Of a stretch of DNA of 5,943 nucleotides, positions 1 through 5,943 are shown piece after piece (the first letter of the stretch is position 1; each line of letters starts with the position of its first letter). This DNA is from Oscillospiraceae bacterium (GTDB taxonomy: Bacteria > Bacillota_A > Clostridia > Oscillospirales > Oscillospiraceae): assembly GCA_017381835.1 (NCBI GenBank), contig JAFOBK010000194.1, positions 1 to 5,943 on the forward strand, in the 5' to 3' direction. The position numbers and the translations under genes are program-made. The notes under the pieces are model-generated. The model made no database searches. It saw only the letters and a program-made list of their open reading frames with translations, and was not told where the DNA came from.

Positions 1-989
1 TCCTTTTGTGCCTGATCCAGGTAATTCAGAATATCTTCGCAGGTAGCACCATACTTGCGGCGCAAGCGATGGATCACATCCAGGCGGGATTCGATCTGTT
101 CCAGTTCGTCAGCAGAATAGCTCAAGTCATCTCGGGCATCCCGGAGTTCCTCAGCCACATCCTGCACCTGATACATCAGATCCGCAATCTTATCATGAAG
201 TTCATTATAAGCATCCGTATATCTGACAAGACGGGCCAGTTCCCGCTCAGCTTCTGCCAAAAGGGATGCCGCACCATCCGTATCATCGCCGCCATACAAG
301 CAATCTACTGCTGTATGGATGCCATCGCTAAGTTTTTCTGCGTTTTGCAGAACCTTACGGCGCTGCTCCAGCGCCTCATCTTCTCCGGCCTGCAGATTTG
401 CCTTGCTGATTTCGTTAATCTGATAGCGCAAGGTTTCCATTCTGCGGAGTTTCTCGCTTTCATCCATCTGAAGGCGGTCAATTTCCCGGCGCAGCTTTGC
501 GACTGCATGATACTTTTCTGCATATGCATCCATAAGGGGCTGGTTATCCGCGAACGCATCCAAAAACTGCAGATGGTTATTCTCGTCAAACAGCGATGCA
601 GAATCATGTTGACCATGAATATTAATAAGCTGAATGCCCAGCTTTCTTAAAATCGACACAGTAACCAAGGTACCATTGACACGGCAAACATTTTTACCAT
701 CCAGGTAAACCTCACGCTGGATAATGGTCTCCGGATCGTACTCCACACCATTATCCGCAAACCAGGGAAACTCCGGAACATCGGTAAAGACCGCACGCAC
801 AGAAGCTTTGTTTGTACCGGTTCTGATCATGTCACGGTACGCACGCTCACCCAAAATTGCAGAAATTGCATCGATCACAATGGACTTACCGGCACCTGTT
901 TCACCGGTAAGAATATTGAATCCGGCATCGAAAGTAATATCCGCGCATTCGATGACCGCGATATTTTCAATATGCAGAAGATTCAGCAC
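1..989 (-). CDS. recN: DNA repair ATPase RecN, N-terminal 329 residues (3' end beyond window)
   Basis: RecN is an SMC-like ATPase that acts on the nucleoid early in repair of DNA double-strand breaks. The frame is open from a GTG at 987-989 to the left edge, giving 329 codons plus two bases of the next; the family is usually about 550-570 residues, so roughly 60% is here. The N-terminus MLNLLHIENIAVIE is typical of RecN. The Walker A motif GETGAGKS is at residues 29-36. The RecN-characteristic LINIHGQHD is at 121-129, followed by a charged helical region (about 140-300) that fits one arm of the short coiled coil. RLDVIHRLRRKYG at 302-314 is another family hallmark. The Walker B and signature motifs would lie past the edge. 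The start is fixed by the strong Shine-Dalgarno AAGGGGGAG at 995-1003, five bases before GTG, in the 15-nt gap after argR. No sign of damage. Being last in the visible operon after argR is common in Bacillota. Confidence 0.96.
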   Translation of the reverse strand, partial: MLNLLHIENIAVIECADITFDAGFNILTGETGAGKSIVIDAISAILGERAYRDMIRTGTNKASVRAVFTDVPEFPWFADNGVEYDPETIIQREVYLDGKNVCRVNGTLVTVSILRKLGIQLINIHGQHDSASLFDENNHLQFLDAFADNQPLMDAYAEKYHAVAKLRREIDRLQMDESEKLRRMETLRYQINEISKANLQAGEDEALEQRRKVLQNAEKLSDGIHTAVDCLYGGDDTDGAASLLAEAERELARLVRYTDAYNELHDKIADLMYQVQDVAEELRDARDDLSYSADELEQIESRLDVIHRLRRKYGATCEDILNYLDQAQK

Positions 990-1004
990 GGATACTCCCC
1001 CTTA

Positions 1005-1457
1005 TTAATTCAGTAAGCTTCTGATTTCACCGCAAAGGGTGGCAGCTGCGTTGGTATCACGCATAACAATCATAACAGTATCGTCACCGGCCAGGGTTCC
1101 GACAATCGTGTTCAGATTCATCGCATCAATGGCAGAGCCGGCTGCAGATGCCAGGCCGGGCAATGTGCGGACAACAATGATGTTCTGGGCATAGTCAAAA
1201 CTGATCACGCATTCCCGGAAAATTGTATTCAGCCGGGCGGTAAAGGAGCTGCCCAGGTCATTGGCAGAAGTCGTATAACGGTATGTGCCAAGACTGGTTA
1301 ATTCCTTTACGATCCGCAGTTCTTTGATGTCACGGGAAATTGTAGCCTGGGTTCCGCGGAATCCCTCTGCCTGAAGTTCAGCCAGCAGCTGTTCCTGGGT
1401 TTCAATGTTCTTATTGGAAATAATCTCTAAAATCTTAGCTTGTCTTTGACTCTTCAC
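1005..1457 (-). CDS. argR: Arginine repressor ArgR/AhrC
   Basis: This is a hexameric transcription factor that binds ARG boxes when arginine is bound, repressing arginine synthesis and often activating its breakdown. The 150-residue length is normal. The N-terminal winged helix-turn-helix covers about residues 1-65, with the recognition region GTQATISRDIKEL at 35-47. The C-terminal oligomerisation and arginine-binding domain contains GTLAGDDT at 120-127; the paired aspartates D125 and D126 match the arginine-contacting pair known in the family. The start is GTG at 1455-1457, two bases after the nadK stop. Its Shine-Dalgarno AGAGGTGA (1464-1471) lies within the last codons of nadK, so translation is probably coupled. 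I saw no clear ARG box in the flanking sequence, so autoregulation is not supported here. The argR-recN pairing is conserved in many Bacillota and does not imply a shared function. Confidence 0.97.
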   Translation of the reverse strand: MKSQRQAKILEIISNKNIETQEQLLAELQAEGFRGTQATISRDIKELRIVKELTSLGTYRYTTSANDLGSSFTARLNTIFRECVISFDYAQNIIVVRTLPGLASAAGSAIDAMNLNTIVGTLAGDDTVMIVMRDTNAAATLCGEIRSLLN

Positions 1458-1459
1458 CC

Positions 1460-2332
1460 TTATTCACCTCTGCCATTTTTAAATTTCGTATTGAGCACAT
1501 CGTAAAAACTACGATCTTTGATGCGAACCAATTTTGTTACCAGGGGGGATTTCTTGATAGTTGCAACATCGCCAATATTCATGCGAAGTGCCTTGCCTCC
1601 ATCCACAGAAATAAAGGCATTTCTCTTTGCATTTGTGGACATCTCCACAGTAATTTCACGCTTTTCAGACACCACCAGGCTGCGGGCTGCCACATCATGG
1701 GCGCAAATAGGCGTAATCAGGATGCTGTTTGCATCAGGTTCCACGATAGGGCCACCGGCAGAAAGGCTATAGGCTGTGGATCCGGTGGGAGTAGAAATGA
1801 TCACACCATCACCGCCGCAGGCCATTGCCTGGGTACCGTCACACTTTACTGTTAAGTGAACAATCCGCGCAATGGCGCCCTTGGTAATCGCTGCATCATT
1901 CAGGCAAATATCATGGAAAATGATATCGCGGTCACGATGAACCGTTACATCCAGCATCATGCGCTTATCGATTCTGTAATCGCCTTCTGCCAGGCGGGCC
2001 AGCAGATCCAGCTCACCGCTCTCCAACTCTGCCATAAAACCCATTGTGCCGATATTGACACCCAAAATAGGAATACCATGTCTGGTAGCCGCTTTGGCCA
2101 TATGCAGAATTGTACCGTCACCGCCAAAGCAGATTACAATGGATGCGCCGGGCAGTTCTCTGTCCAGCCGGGAAAACTTCAAGTCCTTAGGCAGTTCATA
2201 GCTCTTGTCCACTTCGAAAGGCAGACAAAGGCGCACATCCATGCCGGCATCTGTCAATACTTTTGCCGCTTCACGAACTGTTTTAAAGTCCTTATCCCGG
2301 TAGGGATTCGGCGTCAATATTGCTTTTTTCAT
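1460..2332 (-). CDS. nadK: NAD kinase (polyphosphate/ATP-NAD kinase)
   Basis: This cytosolic enzyme phosphorylates NAD to NADP. With the ATG at 2330-2332 the protein has 290 residues, normal for the family. It shows the nucleotide-binding GGDGTILHMAK at 70-80, GVNIGTMGFMAELE at 91-104 (the common LGFL appears as MGFM), the N-D pair at 145-146 that corresponds to the family NE/ND motif, and the glycine-rich GDGVIISTPTGSTAYSLSAG segment at 174-193. A later ITPIC segment is also typical. An ATG at 2339-2341 overlaps the tlyA stop as ATGA and would add MRI, but the Shine-Dalgarno GAAGGG at 2342-2347 directly abuts it, leaving no spacer. The same site lies 9 nt before the ATG at 2332, and MKKAILTPNP resembles normal NadK N-termini, so I prefer the inner start. 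It is the only gene here with an ATG start. Its stop is 2 nt before argR. Confidence 0.96.
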   Translation of the reverse strand: MKKAILTPNPYRDKDFKTVREAAKVLTDAGMDVRLCLPFEVDKSYELPKDLKFSRLDRELPGASIVICFGGDGTILHMAKAATRHGIPILGVNIGTMGFMAELESGELDLLARLAEGDYRIDKRMMLDVTVHRDRDIIFHDICLNDAAITKGAIARIVHLTVKCDGTQAMACGGDGVIISTPTGSTAYSLSAGGPIVEPDANSILITPICAHDVAARSLVVSEKREITVEMSTNAKRNAFISVDGGKALRMNIGDVATIKKSPLVTKLVRIKDRSFYDVLNTKFKNGRGE

Positions 2333-2337
2333 GATCC

Positions 2338-3144
2338 TCATCCCTTCAATGTTTCGTGTGCCTGAGATACCACAAGCGCAGTATCAGGATCCAAGCCTTC
2401 CACATCCGCCAAAGTCAAGTGTGCCAAAAACTCAATGTTGCCTTCAGGGCCCTTTACGGGAGAGAAGGTCAAACCAAGAATCTTAAAGCCGATTTCCTTG
2501 GTAAGTGCCACAAAATCATCCAGCACTTCCTTGTGCACAGCAGGATCACGAACAACCCCCTTTTTGCCGACCTTATCCTTACCTGCTTCAAACTGAGGCT
2601 TAATCAGGCAAAGCACCTGACCGGACTGTTCCTTCATGAATGTCTTAATGACAGGCAGAACAATGCGCAGGGAAATAAAGCTCACATCCACAACGGACAG
2701 ATCCAAGGGTTCTCCCAGCTGTTCACGGGTTACATAGCGCACATTGGTGCGTTCCATCACAACCACACGGGGATCAGAACGGATTTTCCAATCCAGCTGA
2801 CCATATCCCACATCAATGGCAAAAACCTTCTTTGCGCCTTGCTGCAGCAGGCAATCCGTAAATCCACCGGTAGAAGCACCGGAGTCGCTGCAAACATAGC
2901 CGGTCGGATCAACACCAAAGTCCCGCAATACCTTCTCCAATTTCAGTCCTCCGCGGCTCACATAGGGACAAGTGGCACCGCGCACTTCAATTTCAGCATT
3001 TTCTTCAAAGGACATACCGGGCTTATCTGCCTTTTGTCCGGCAACATATACAAGGCCACTCATGATCACAGCCTGGGCTTTTGTTCTGGTTTCTGCCAGA
3101 CCGCGCTCCACAAGAAGCACATCCAGTCTCTTTTTAATTTTCAC
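2338..3144 (-). CDS. tlyA: TlyA family rRNA (cytidine-2'-O)-methyltransferase
   Basis: TlyA-family proteins are S-adenosylmethionine-dependent 2'-O-methyltransferases of ribosomal RNA. The Mycobacterium enzyme modifies C1409 of 16S and C1920 of 23S rRNA and affects capreomycin sensitivity; older annotations call the family haemolysin A. The 268 residues are the usual length. An S4 RNA-binding domain covers about residues 4-62 (KKRLDVLLVERGLAETRTKA), then YVSRGGLKLEK at 61-71. The SAM-binding loop DSGASTGGFTD is at 87-97. K68, D153 (in VVDVSFISL), K182 (in LIKPQFE) and E238 (in EGNIEF) form the expected K-D-K-E catalytic tetrad. The start is GTG at 3142-3144, preceded by GGAGGT at 3153-3158 with 8 nt spacing. 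This lies inside the dxs coding region, and the two genes overlap by 11 nt, suggesting coupled translation. rRNA methylation is the family role; the exact target nucleotides here are inferred. Confidence 0.95.
   Translation of the reverse strand: MKIKKRLDVLLVERGLAETRTKAQAVIMSGLVYVAGQKADKPGMSFEENAEIEVRGATCPYVSRGGLKLEKVLRDFGVDPTGYVCSDSGASTGGFTDCLLQQGAKKVFAIDVGYGQLDWKIRSDPRVVVMERTNVRYVTREQLGEPLDLSVVDVSFISLRIVLPVIKTFMKEQSGQVLCLIKPQFEAGKDKVGKKGVVRDPAVHKEVLDDFVALTKEIGFKILGLTFSPVKGPEGNIEFLAHLTLADVEGLDPDTALVVSQAHETLKG
2342..2347 (-). promoter_or_regulatory. Ribosome binding site deciding the nadK start
   Basis: The minus strand reads GAAGGG here, inside the last codons of tlyA. It touches the ATG at 2339-2341 with zero spacing, which is unusable, but stands 9 nt upstream of the ATG at 2330-2332. 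A second weaker GAGG lies within the spacer. This favours the inner start. Confidence 0.6.
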
Positions 3145-4999
3145 TGCGGTGTACCTCCATGATAGACTTAGCCAGCTTTTCAGGGCTTAGTCCGTAATAA
3201 TCATACAGTTTATCAACAGCACCATGCTGAATATACCGATTACCCAAATCAATGCCGCCAACGGTAATTGCGGAATTATGCTCTCGCAACATGCAGGCAA
3301 TATGCTCACGAATTCCACTATTTCCGGCAATCTCTTCCGCGACAAAAACATGATTGATGCCGGACAATTGGGAAAGCAGATCGTCTGCATGCAAAGGGTG
3401 AATACATGTCAGACGCATTACCATGGCTTCGATGCCCTGCTCAGAGAGGAGGCGGGCAGCTTCCATAGCATTATTGACCAAGGTTCCATAGGTAACGATT
3501 GCAAGATCCTTGCCTTCTCTGTGCACGCATACGGGAGTAATCTTTTCATTCCACGCAGAGCCGGTATAGGCGCCGTTTCCACCTCTTGGATATCGGATCG
3601 CAACAGGACCGGACCGTTCCTTCACAGCCCAGCGGAGCATATCCTCTGTTTCCTGCAAGGATGCCGGACACAGAATCTTCATTCCGGGAGCCTGACGCAG
3701 GAAACCTACATCGTAGATACCGTGATGGGTCTCGCCGTCCTCACCCACAAGACCTGCTCTGTCGATTGCCAGGATAACCGGCAGATTCAGCATACAAATG
3801 TCCTGCAGGATCATATCGTAAGACCGCTGGAGGAATGTGGAATACAGGGCAATCACCGGGGTCATCCCCTGCTTTGCCAAACCGCCGGCCATAGACATGG
3901 CATGTTCTTCCGCAATGCCCACGTCAAACATCCGCTTGGGATACGTCTGCTTAAATTCCAAAAGGCCGGTGCCACCGGGCATTGCTGCAGTGATCGCGCA
4001 GAGCGTCGGATCACCATCAGCCAGTTCAACCATTGTTTTACCAAAAGCTTCAGAGAAAGTAGGTGCAGATTTTTTCAGTGGTTCACCGGTCTGTGGATCA
4101 AATTTTCCAATACCGTGGAACAACTTGGGATGTTCCTCAGAATGGATATAGCCTCTGCCCTTTTGTGTCATAGCATGAATGAGCACCGGACAATTCATAT
4201 CCTTGGCAATTCGAAGAAGCGATATCAGCTGCTCCGTATCATGACCGTCCACCGGACCGAGATAGGTAAAGCCCATACTTTCAAAAATGGTAGTAGGCAC
4301 GAGCATGCGGCGGACCCTATCTTTAATATTGTGGGTAATCCGATAAATATGGCGACCACCGGGCAATTTTAGCACAAATTTCCGGTAGGAACGTTTCATT
4401 CCCCAATACTTTTCCTTGGAGCGCAGCTGGCGCAGATGGGATGCCATGCCGCCAACATTCTGATCAATAGACAGCGCATTATCATTGAGGACAACGATCA
4501 GCGGTTCTTTACTCACCGCAGCATCGCTGAGCCCTTCATAGGCCATACCGCCTGTCGCAGCACCGTCACCAATCAAACTAATGACATGATAGTCCTTTCC
4601 CTGAATGGTTCTGGCTCGAGCCATGCCCAATGCAATGGACACAGAACTGGATGCATGGCCTGCTACAAACGCATCTGTATCACTTTCAGAAGGCTTCGGA
4701 AAACCGGCCATACCGCCAAACTGGCGCAAAGTGGAAAAATCAGCTTGCCGGCCGGTCAGCATCTTATGAATATAAGACTGATGACCTACATCAAATACCA
4801 GTCGGTCAACAGCAGAATCAAAAACAGTCTCCAGAGCGACCGTCAGTTCAACCACACCCATGTTGGAGGATACGTGGCCGCCGGTTTTGGATACATGGGA
4901 AACAAGAAATTCGCGAATTTCTTGGCACAGCTGTACACGCTGTTTACTATTTAGCTTTATAAGGTCCTGATGGCCTTGGATATGCTCCAAAATACACAC
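3134..4999 (-). CDS. dxs: 1-deoxy-D-xylulose-5-phosphate synthase
   Basis: Dxs is the thiamine-diphosphate enzyme that condenses pyruvate and glyceraldehyde 3-phosphate in the first step of the MEP isoprenoid pathway; it also feeds thiamine and pyridoxal synthesis. With the GTG at 4997-4999 the protein has 621 residues, standard length. Domain I holds GGH (40-42), DVGHQSYIHKMLTGR (70-84), AGHAS (113-117, commonly TGHSS) and the ThDP motif GDG (144-146) running to LNDN (171-174). GPVDGHD is at 248-254. The pyrimidine domain has DVGIAEEHA (359-367) with the catalytic glutamate, YSTFLQRSYD (386-395), DRAGLVG (413-419) and THHG (424-427). A transketolase C-terminal domain follows from about residue 490. 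A GTG at 5006-5008 would add three residues, but the Shine-Dalgarno AAAAGG is only 2 nt from it and 11 nt from the chosen one, and the N-terminus then aligns with other Dxs proteins. It follows oapA closely and overlaps tlyA by 11 nt. Confidence 0.97.
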   Translation of the reverse strand: MCILEHIQGHQDLIKLNSKQRVQLCQEIREFLVSHVSKTGGHVSSNMGVVELTVALETVFDSAVDRLVFDVGHQSYIHKMLTGRQADFSTLRQFGGMAGFPKPSESDTDAFVAGHASSSVSIALGMARARTIQGKDYHVISLIGDGAATGGMAYEGLSDAAVSKEPLIVVLNDNALSIDQNVGGMASHLRQLRSKEKYWGMKRSYRKFVLKLPGGRHIYRITHNIKDRVRRMLVPTTIFESMGFTYLGPVDGHDTEQLISLLRIAKDMNCPVLIHAMTQKGRGYIHSEEHPKLFHGIGKFDPQTGEPLKKSAPTFSEAFGKTMVELADGDPTLCAITAAMPGGTGLLEFKQTYPKRMFDVGIAEEHAMSMAGGLAKQGMTPVIALYSTFLQRSYDMILQDICMLNLPVILAIDRAGLVGEDGETHHGIYDVGFLRQAPGMKILCPASLQETEDMLRWAVKERSGPVAIRYPRGGNGAYTGSAWNEKITPVCVHREGKDLAIVTYGTLVNNAMEAARLLSEQGIEAMVMRLTCIHPLHADDLLSQLSGINHVFVAEEIAGNSGIREHIACMLREHNSAITVGGIDLGNRYIQHGAVDKLYDYYGLSPEKLAKSIMEVHRSEN

Positions 5000-5010
5000 A
5001 GGAAACACAA

Positions 5011-5016
5011 CCTTTT
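5011..5016 (-). promoter_or_regulatory. Ribosome binding site deciding the dxs start
   Basis: The minus strand reads AAAAGG, overlapping the TGA stop of the upstream membrane-protein gene by one base. Spacing is 2 nt to the GTG at 5006-5008 and 11 nt to the GTG at 4997-4999. Because AAGG pairs with the far part of the anti-Shine-Dalgarno, 11 nt is acceptable while 2 nt is not. Confidence 0.5.
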
Positions 5017-5603
5017 CATTTTTTTCTCTTTTTCAGAGTTTGAGGAAGATGCCGGAATGCCCAGGTGAGCTTTCCAACACCGTGCACGATCTTTGTGCAG
5101 GAATTAATCGCAAAGGTTTTACCAATTGCCTTACCGCCAACTGTAAGACCGGCAACCAGCGCGGACATAATTAACGGAATAACACTTTCCGCAGTAAATT
5201 CAAAATTACGCAGCACCTGCGCTGCAATGGTAGCAGAAGCAGAACCGGACACAACACCGCAGATATCGCCTACAACATCATTACAGATTGAGCTGACACG
5301 CTCAGCATTCCGCAGAAGGCGAATGGATTCCTGCGCACCGGGAACTTTTCTTGCTGCCATAGAATGGAAGGGCTTTTCGTCAGCAGACGTCACGGCCACA
5401 CCAATCACATCAAATAAAATACCGATCAAAACGATCGCCAGCAAAATAATAAAGGCTACAAGCATAGTGCTGTTAGCCATAATCAAATCAGAAGCAAAAG
5501 AAATGGTACCGGACACCAGGATTGTAACGAAGAAAATAGTTACCACCCAGCGAATGGTTTTATTTCTTTCTTTTTTGGATGAAGCTGAGTCGGATTTAGA
5601 CAC
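5016..5603 (-). CDS. oapA: OLE RNA-associated membrane protein OapA (DUF21/CorB-like)
   Basis: This 195-residue integral membrane protein lies between a structured RNA and dxs, the position of OapA, the membrane protein that binds OLE RNA and places it at the cell membrane in Bacillus halodurans. The sequence has a basic, serine-rich N-terminus (1-18), hydrophobic segments at about 19-41, 47-71, 106-131 and 139-160, and a strongly basic tail ending KKRKK. The LFDVIGVAVTSADEKPF region (63-79) and the small-residue helix DVVGDICGVVSGSASATIA (109-127) resemble the DUF21 membrane domain of CorB/CNNM magnesium transporters, and such genes are often labelled Mg/Co transporter. There are no CBS domains. 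The start is GTG at 5601-5603; AAAAGGGG (5613-5620) lies 9 nt upstream, with AGGA nearer. There is no upstream in-frame start. The basic termini could contact RNA, which is inference. The family assignment rests on context plus topology; a generic DUF21-like protein is the alternative. Confidence 0.85.
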   Translation of the reverse strand: MSKSDSASSKKERNKTIRWVVTIFFVTILVSGTISFASDLIMANSTMLVAFIILLAIVLIGILFDVIGVAVTSADEKPFHSMAARKVPGAQESIRLLRNAERVSSICNDVVGDICGVVSGSASATIAAQVLRNFEFTAESVIPLIMSALVAGLTVGGKAIGKTFAINSCTKIVHGVGKLTWAFRHLPQTLKKRKK

Positions 5604-5630
5604 TTGTCCTATCCCCTTTTGATTAGTAGT

Positions 5631-5652
5631 AAAAAAAACGGTAGCAGGCAGG
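5631..5652 (-). terminator. 3' arm of RNA-closing helix followed by U8 (terminator-like RNA 3' end)
   Basis: On the minus strand CCUGCCUGC (5644-5652) pairs perfectly with GCAGGCAGG (5793-5801). Allowing a 2-nt bulge, the helix continues with CCG (5639-5641) against UGG (5802-5804), so it abuts eight U residues at 5631-5638. This looks like an intrinsic terminator whose loop is the whole terminal RNA domain of about 140 nt. Such a long loop makes efficient termination uncertain, and oapA lies only 27 nt downstream, so partial read-through or processing is as likely. It marks the probable 3' boundary of the RNA. Confidence 0.4.
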
Positions 5653-5943
5653 ATAAATCTTACGGCTTAGGTCGGGTTGGTTTTCCCCGGACAGAACCTG
5701 CCGTTGCCGCACAGGCCGTTTCCGTTTAATCCATCCGTTCACATGTTGCCAATCGTGAATACCCGATTGCCACTTAGTCCGTACTGTAATCCCCTGCCTG
5801 CCCAGTTACGACAGCCTAGGTGTTTTCCACAGCAGAATGTGCCATAGTCTTAGCCTCTTTTGCAAGCATGGTTTCCAGAAGCGATAATAGCAGTTGCGTG
5901 GCCATCGCAAACCGGCTACTTGTCCTCTTTCCCCACATGTTCA
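5631..5943 (-). ncRNA. ole: OLE RNA, 3' portion (5' part beyond window)
   Basis: OLE RNA is a large (about 600 nt) structured RNA of anaerobic and extremophilic Bacillota that forms a membrane-bound complex with OapA and other proteins; loss in B. halodurans causes sensitivity to cold, short-chain alcohols and magnesium. Here some 310 nt upstream of oapA have no credible coding frame but hold many minus-strand helices: a perfect 9-bp closing stem (5644-5652 with 5793-5801), an inner 5-bp stem (5661-5665 with 5779-5783), and hairpins at 5671-5692, 5695-5717 and 5750-5769. Further 5' there is an interrupted rod in which 5881-5885 pairs with 5904-5908, 5870-5874 with 5909-5913, and CUUG/CAAG arms lie beyond. 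The 3' end is placed at the U8 tract at 5631-5638. The downstream order oapA-dxs-tlyA-nadK-argR-recN is the known OLE context. I saw no RNase P, tmRNA, 6S or SRP hallmarks. The call is synteny plus structure; I could not align it to the OLE consensus. Confidence 0.8.

Noticed and set aside
6..1008. Plus-strand and second minus-strand frames across the left end (6-650, 724-1008, 305-616)
   Set aside because: All overlap the continuous RecN frame, which carries Walker A and RecN signature motifs; the others encode nothing recognisable.
1440..1520. ARG box for autoregulation near argR
   Set aside because: No convincing 18-bp palindrome of the TNTGNATWWWWATNCANA type was visible around the argR start, and the gene lies mid-operon.
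2356..4372. Long plus-strand open frames opposite tlyA and dxs (268 and 382 codons)
   Set aside because: They are antisense to genes with complete catalytic motifs, are rich in unlikely Cys/His/Gln/Asn composition, and show no family motif. They are open only because the opposite coding frame avoids certain codons.
5816..5938. Minus-strand frame of 40 codons starting at ATG 5936-5938 and ending at TAG 5816-5818, open further to the window edge
   Set aside because: It lies within the structured RNA region, its bases take part in helices at 5870-5913, I see no Shine-Dalgarno in the few upstream bases available, and the peptide resembles no expected neighbour such as IspA or XseB that I can recognise. 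The window edge prevents a full test.
5631..5943. RNase P RNA, tmRNA, 6S RNA, SRP RNA or a cobalamin/T-box leader as the identity of the non-coding block
   Set aside because: I looked for the RNase P GAGGAAAGUCC block, a tmRNA tRNA-like 3' end, the SRP GGAAGGAAGCAG-type loop and the T-box GGUGG sequence on the minus strand and found none. A GGACAGAACC string on the plus strand resembles part of RNase P but stands alone on the wrong strand. A plus-strand GCCACU near 5770 lacks the rest of a B12 box.
1..5943. CRISPR arrays, insertion sequences, tRNA genes or integration sites
   Set aside because: No spaced direct repeats, transposase motifs, terminal inverted repeats or cloverleaf sequences were seen; the region reads as conserved chromosomal core.

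Overview
The window is one continuous minus-strand gene cluster from a Gram-positive anaerobe-like bacterium, most probably class Clostridia (Bacillota). That placement rests on gene order, on strong Shine-Dalgarno sequences and on protein sequence style; I cannot name a genus. Read in the direction of transcription (right to left), the order is: a structured RNA entering from beyond the right edge (to about 5631), a small four-helix membrane protein (5016-5603), dxs (3134-4999), a TlyA-type rRNA methyltransferase (2338-3144), NAD kinase (1460-2332), the arginine repressor argR (1005-1457), and the first 329 codons of recN, which runs off the left edge.

The central point is the right-hand end. 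About 310 bases at 5631-5943 contain no convincing coding sequence but do contain several helices on the minus strand, closed by a perfect 9-bp long-range stem and followed by eight U residues. The next gene encodes a polytopic membrane protein of about 195 residues with a DUF21/CorB-like look, followed by dxs, tlyA, nadK, argR and recN. This is the gene order I know for OLE (ornate, large, extremophilic) RNA and its membrane partner OapA in Bacillus halodurans and several Clostridia. I therefore call the non-coding block the 3' half of OLE RNA and the membrane protein OapA. The call rests on synteny plus visible structure, not on an alignment. OLE RNA is about 600 nt long, so its 5' half should lie beyond 5943.

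The protein genes are packed as an operon. oapA to dxs leaves 16 nt with my chosen dxs start. dxs and tlyA overlap by 11 nt. nadK begins 5 nt after the tlyA stop, or overlaps it by 4 nt at an upstream ATG. argR starts 2 nt after the nadK stop, and recN starts 15 nt after the argR stop. Most ribosome binding sites lie inside the end of the preceding gene, and there is no room for internal promoters. Five of the six genes start with GTG.

The cluster links isoprenoid precursor synthesis (Dxs), an rRNA/ribosome modification enzyme (TlyA), NADP supply (NadK), arginine-responsive regulation (ArgR) and double-strand-break repair (RecN) to a membrane-bound ribonucleoprotein of still poorly understood function (OLE-OapA). 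All long open frames on the plus strand are antisense shadows of these genes.
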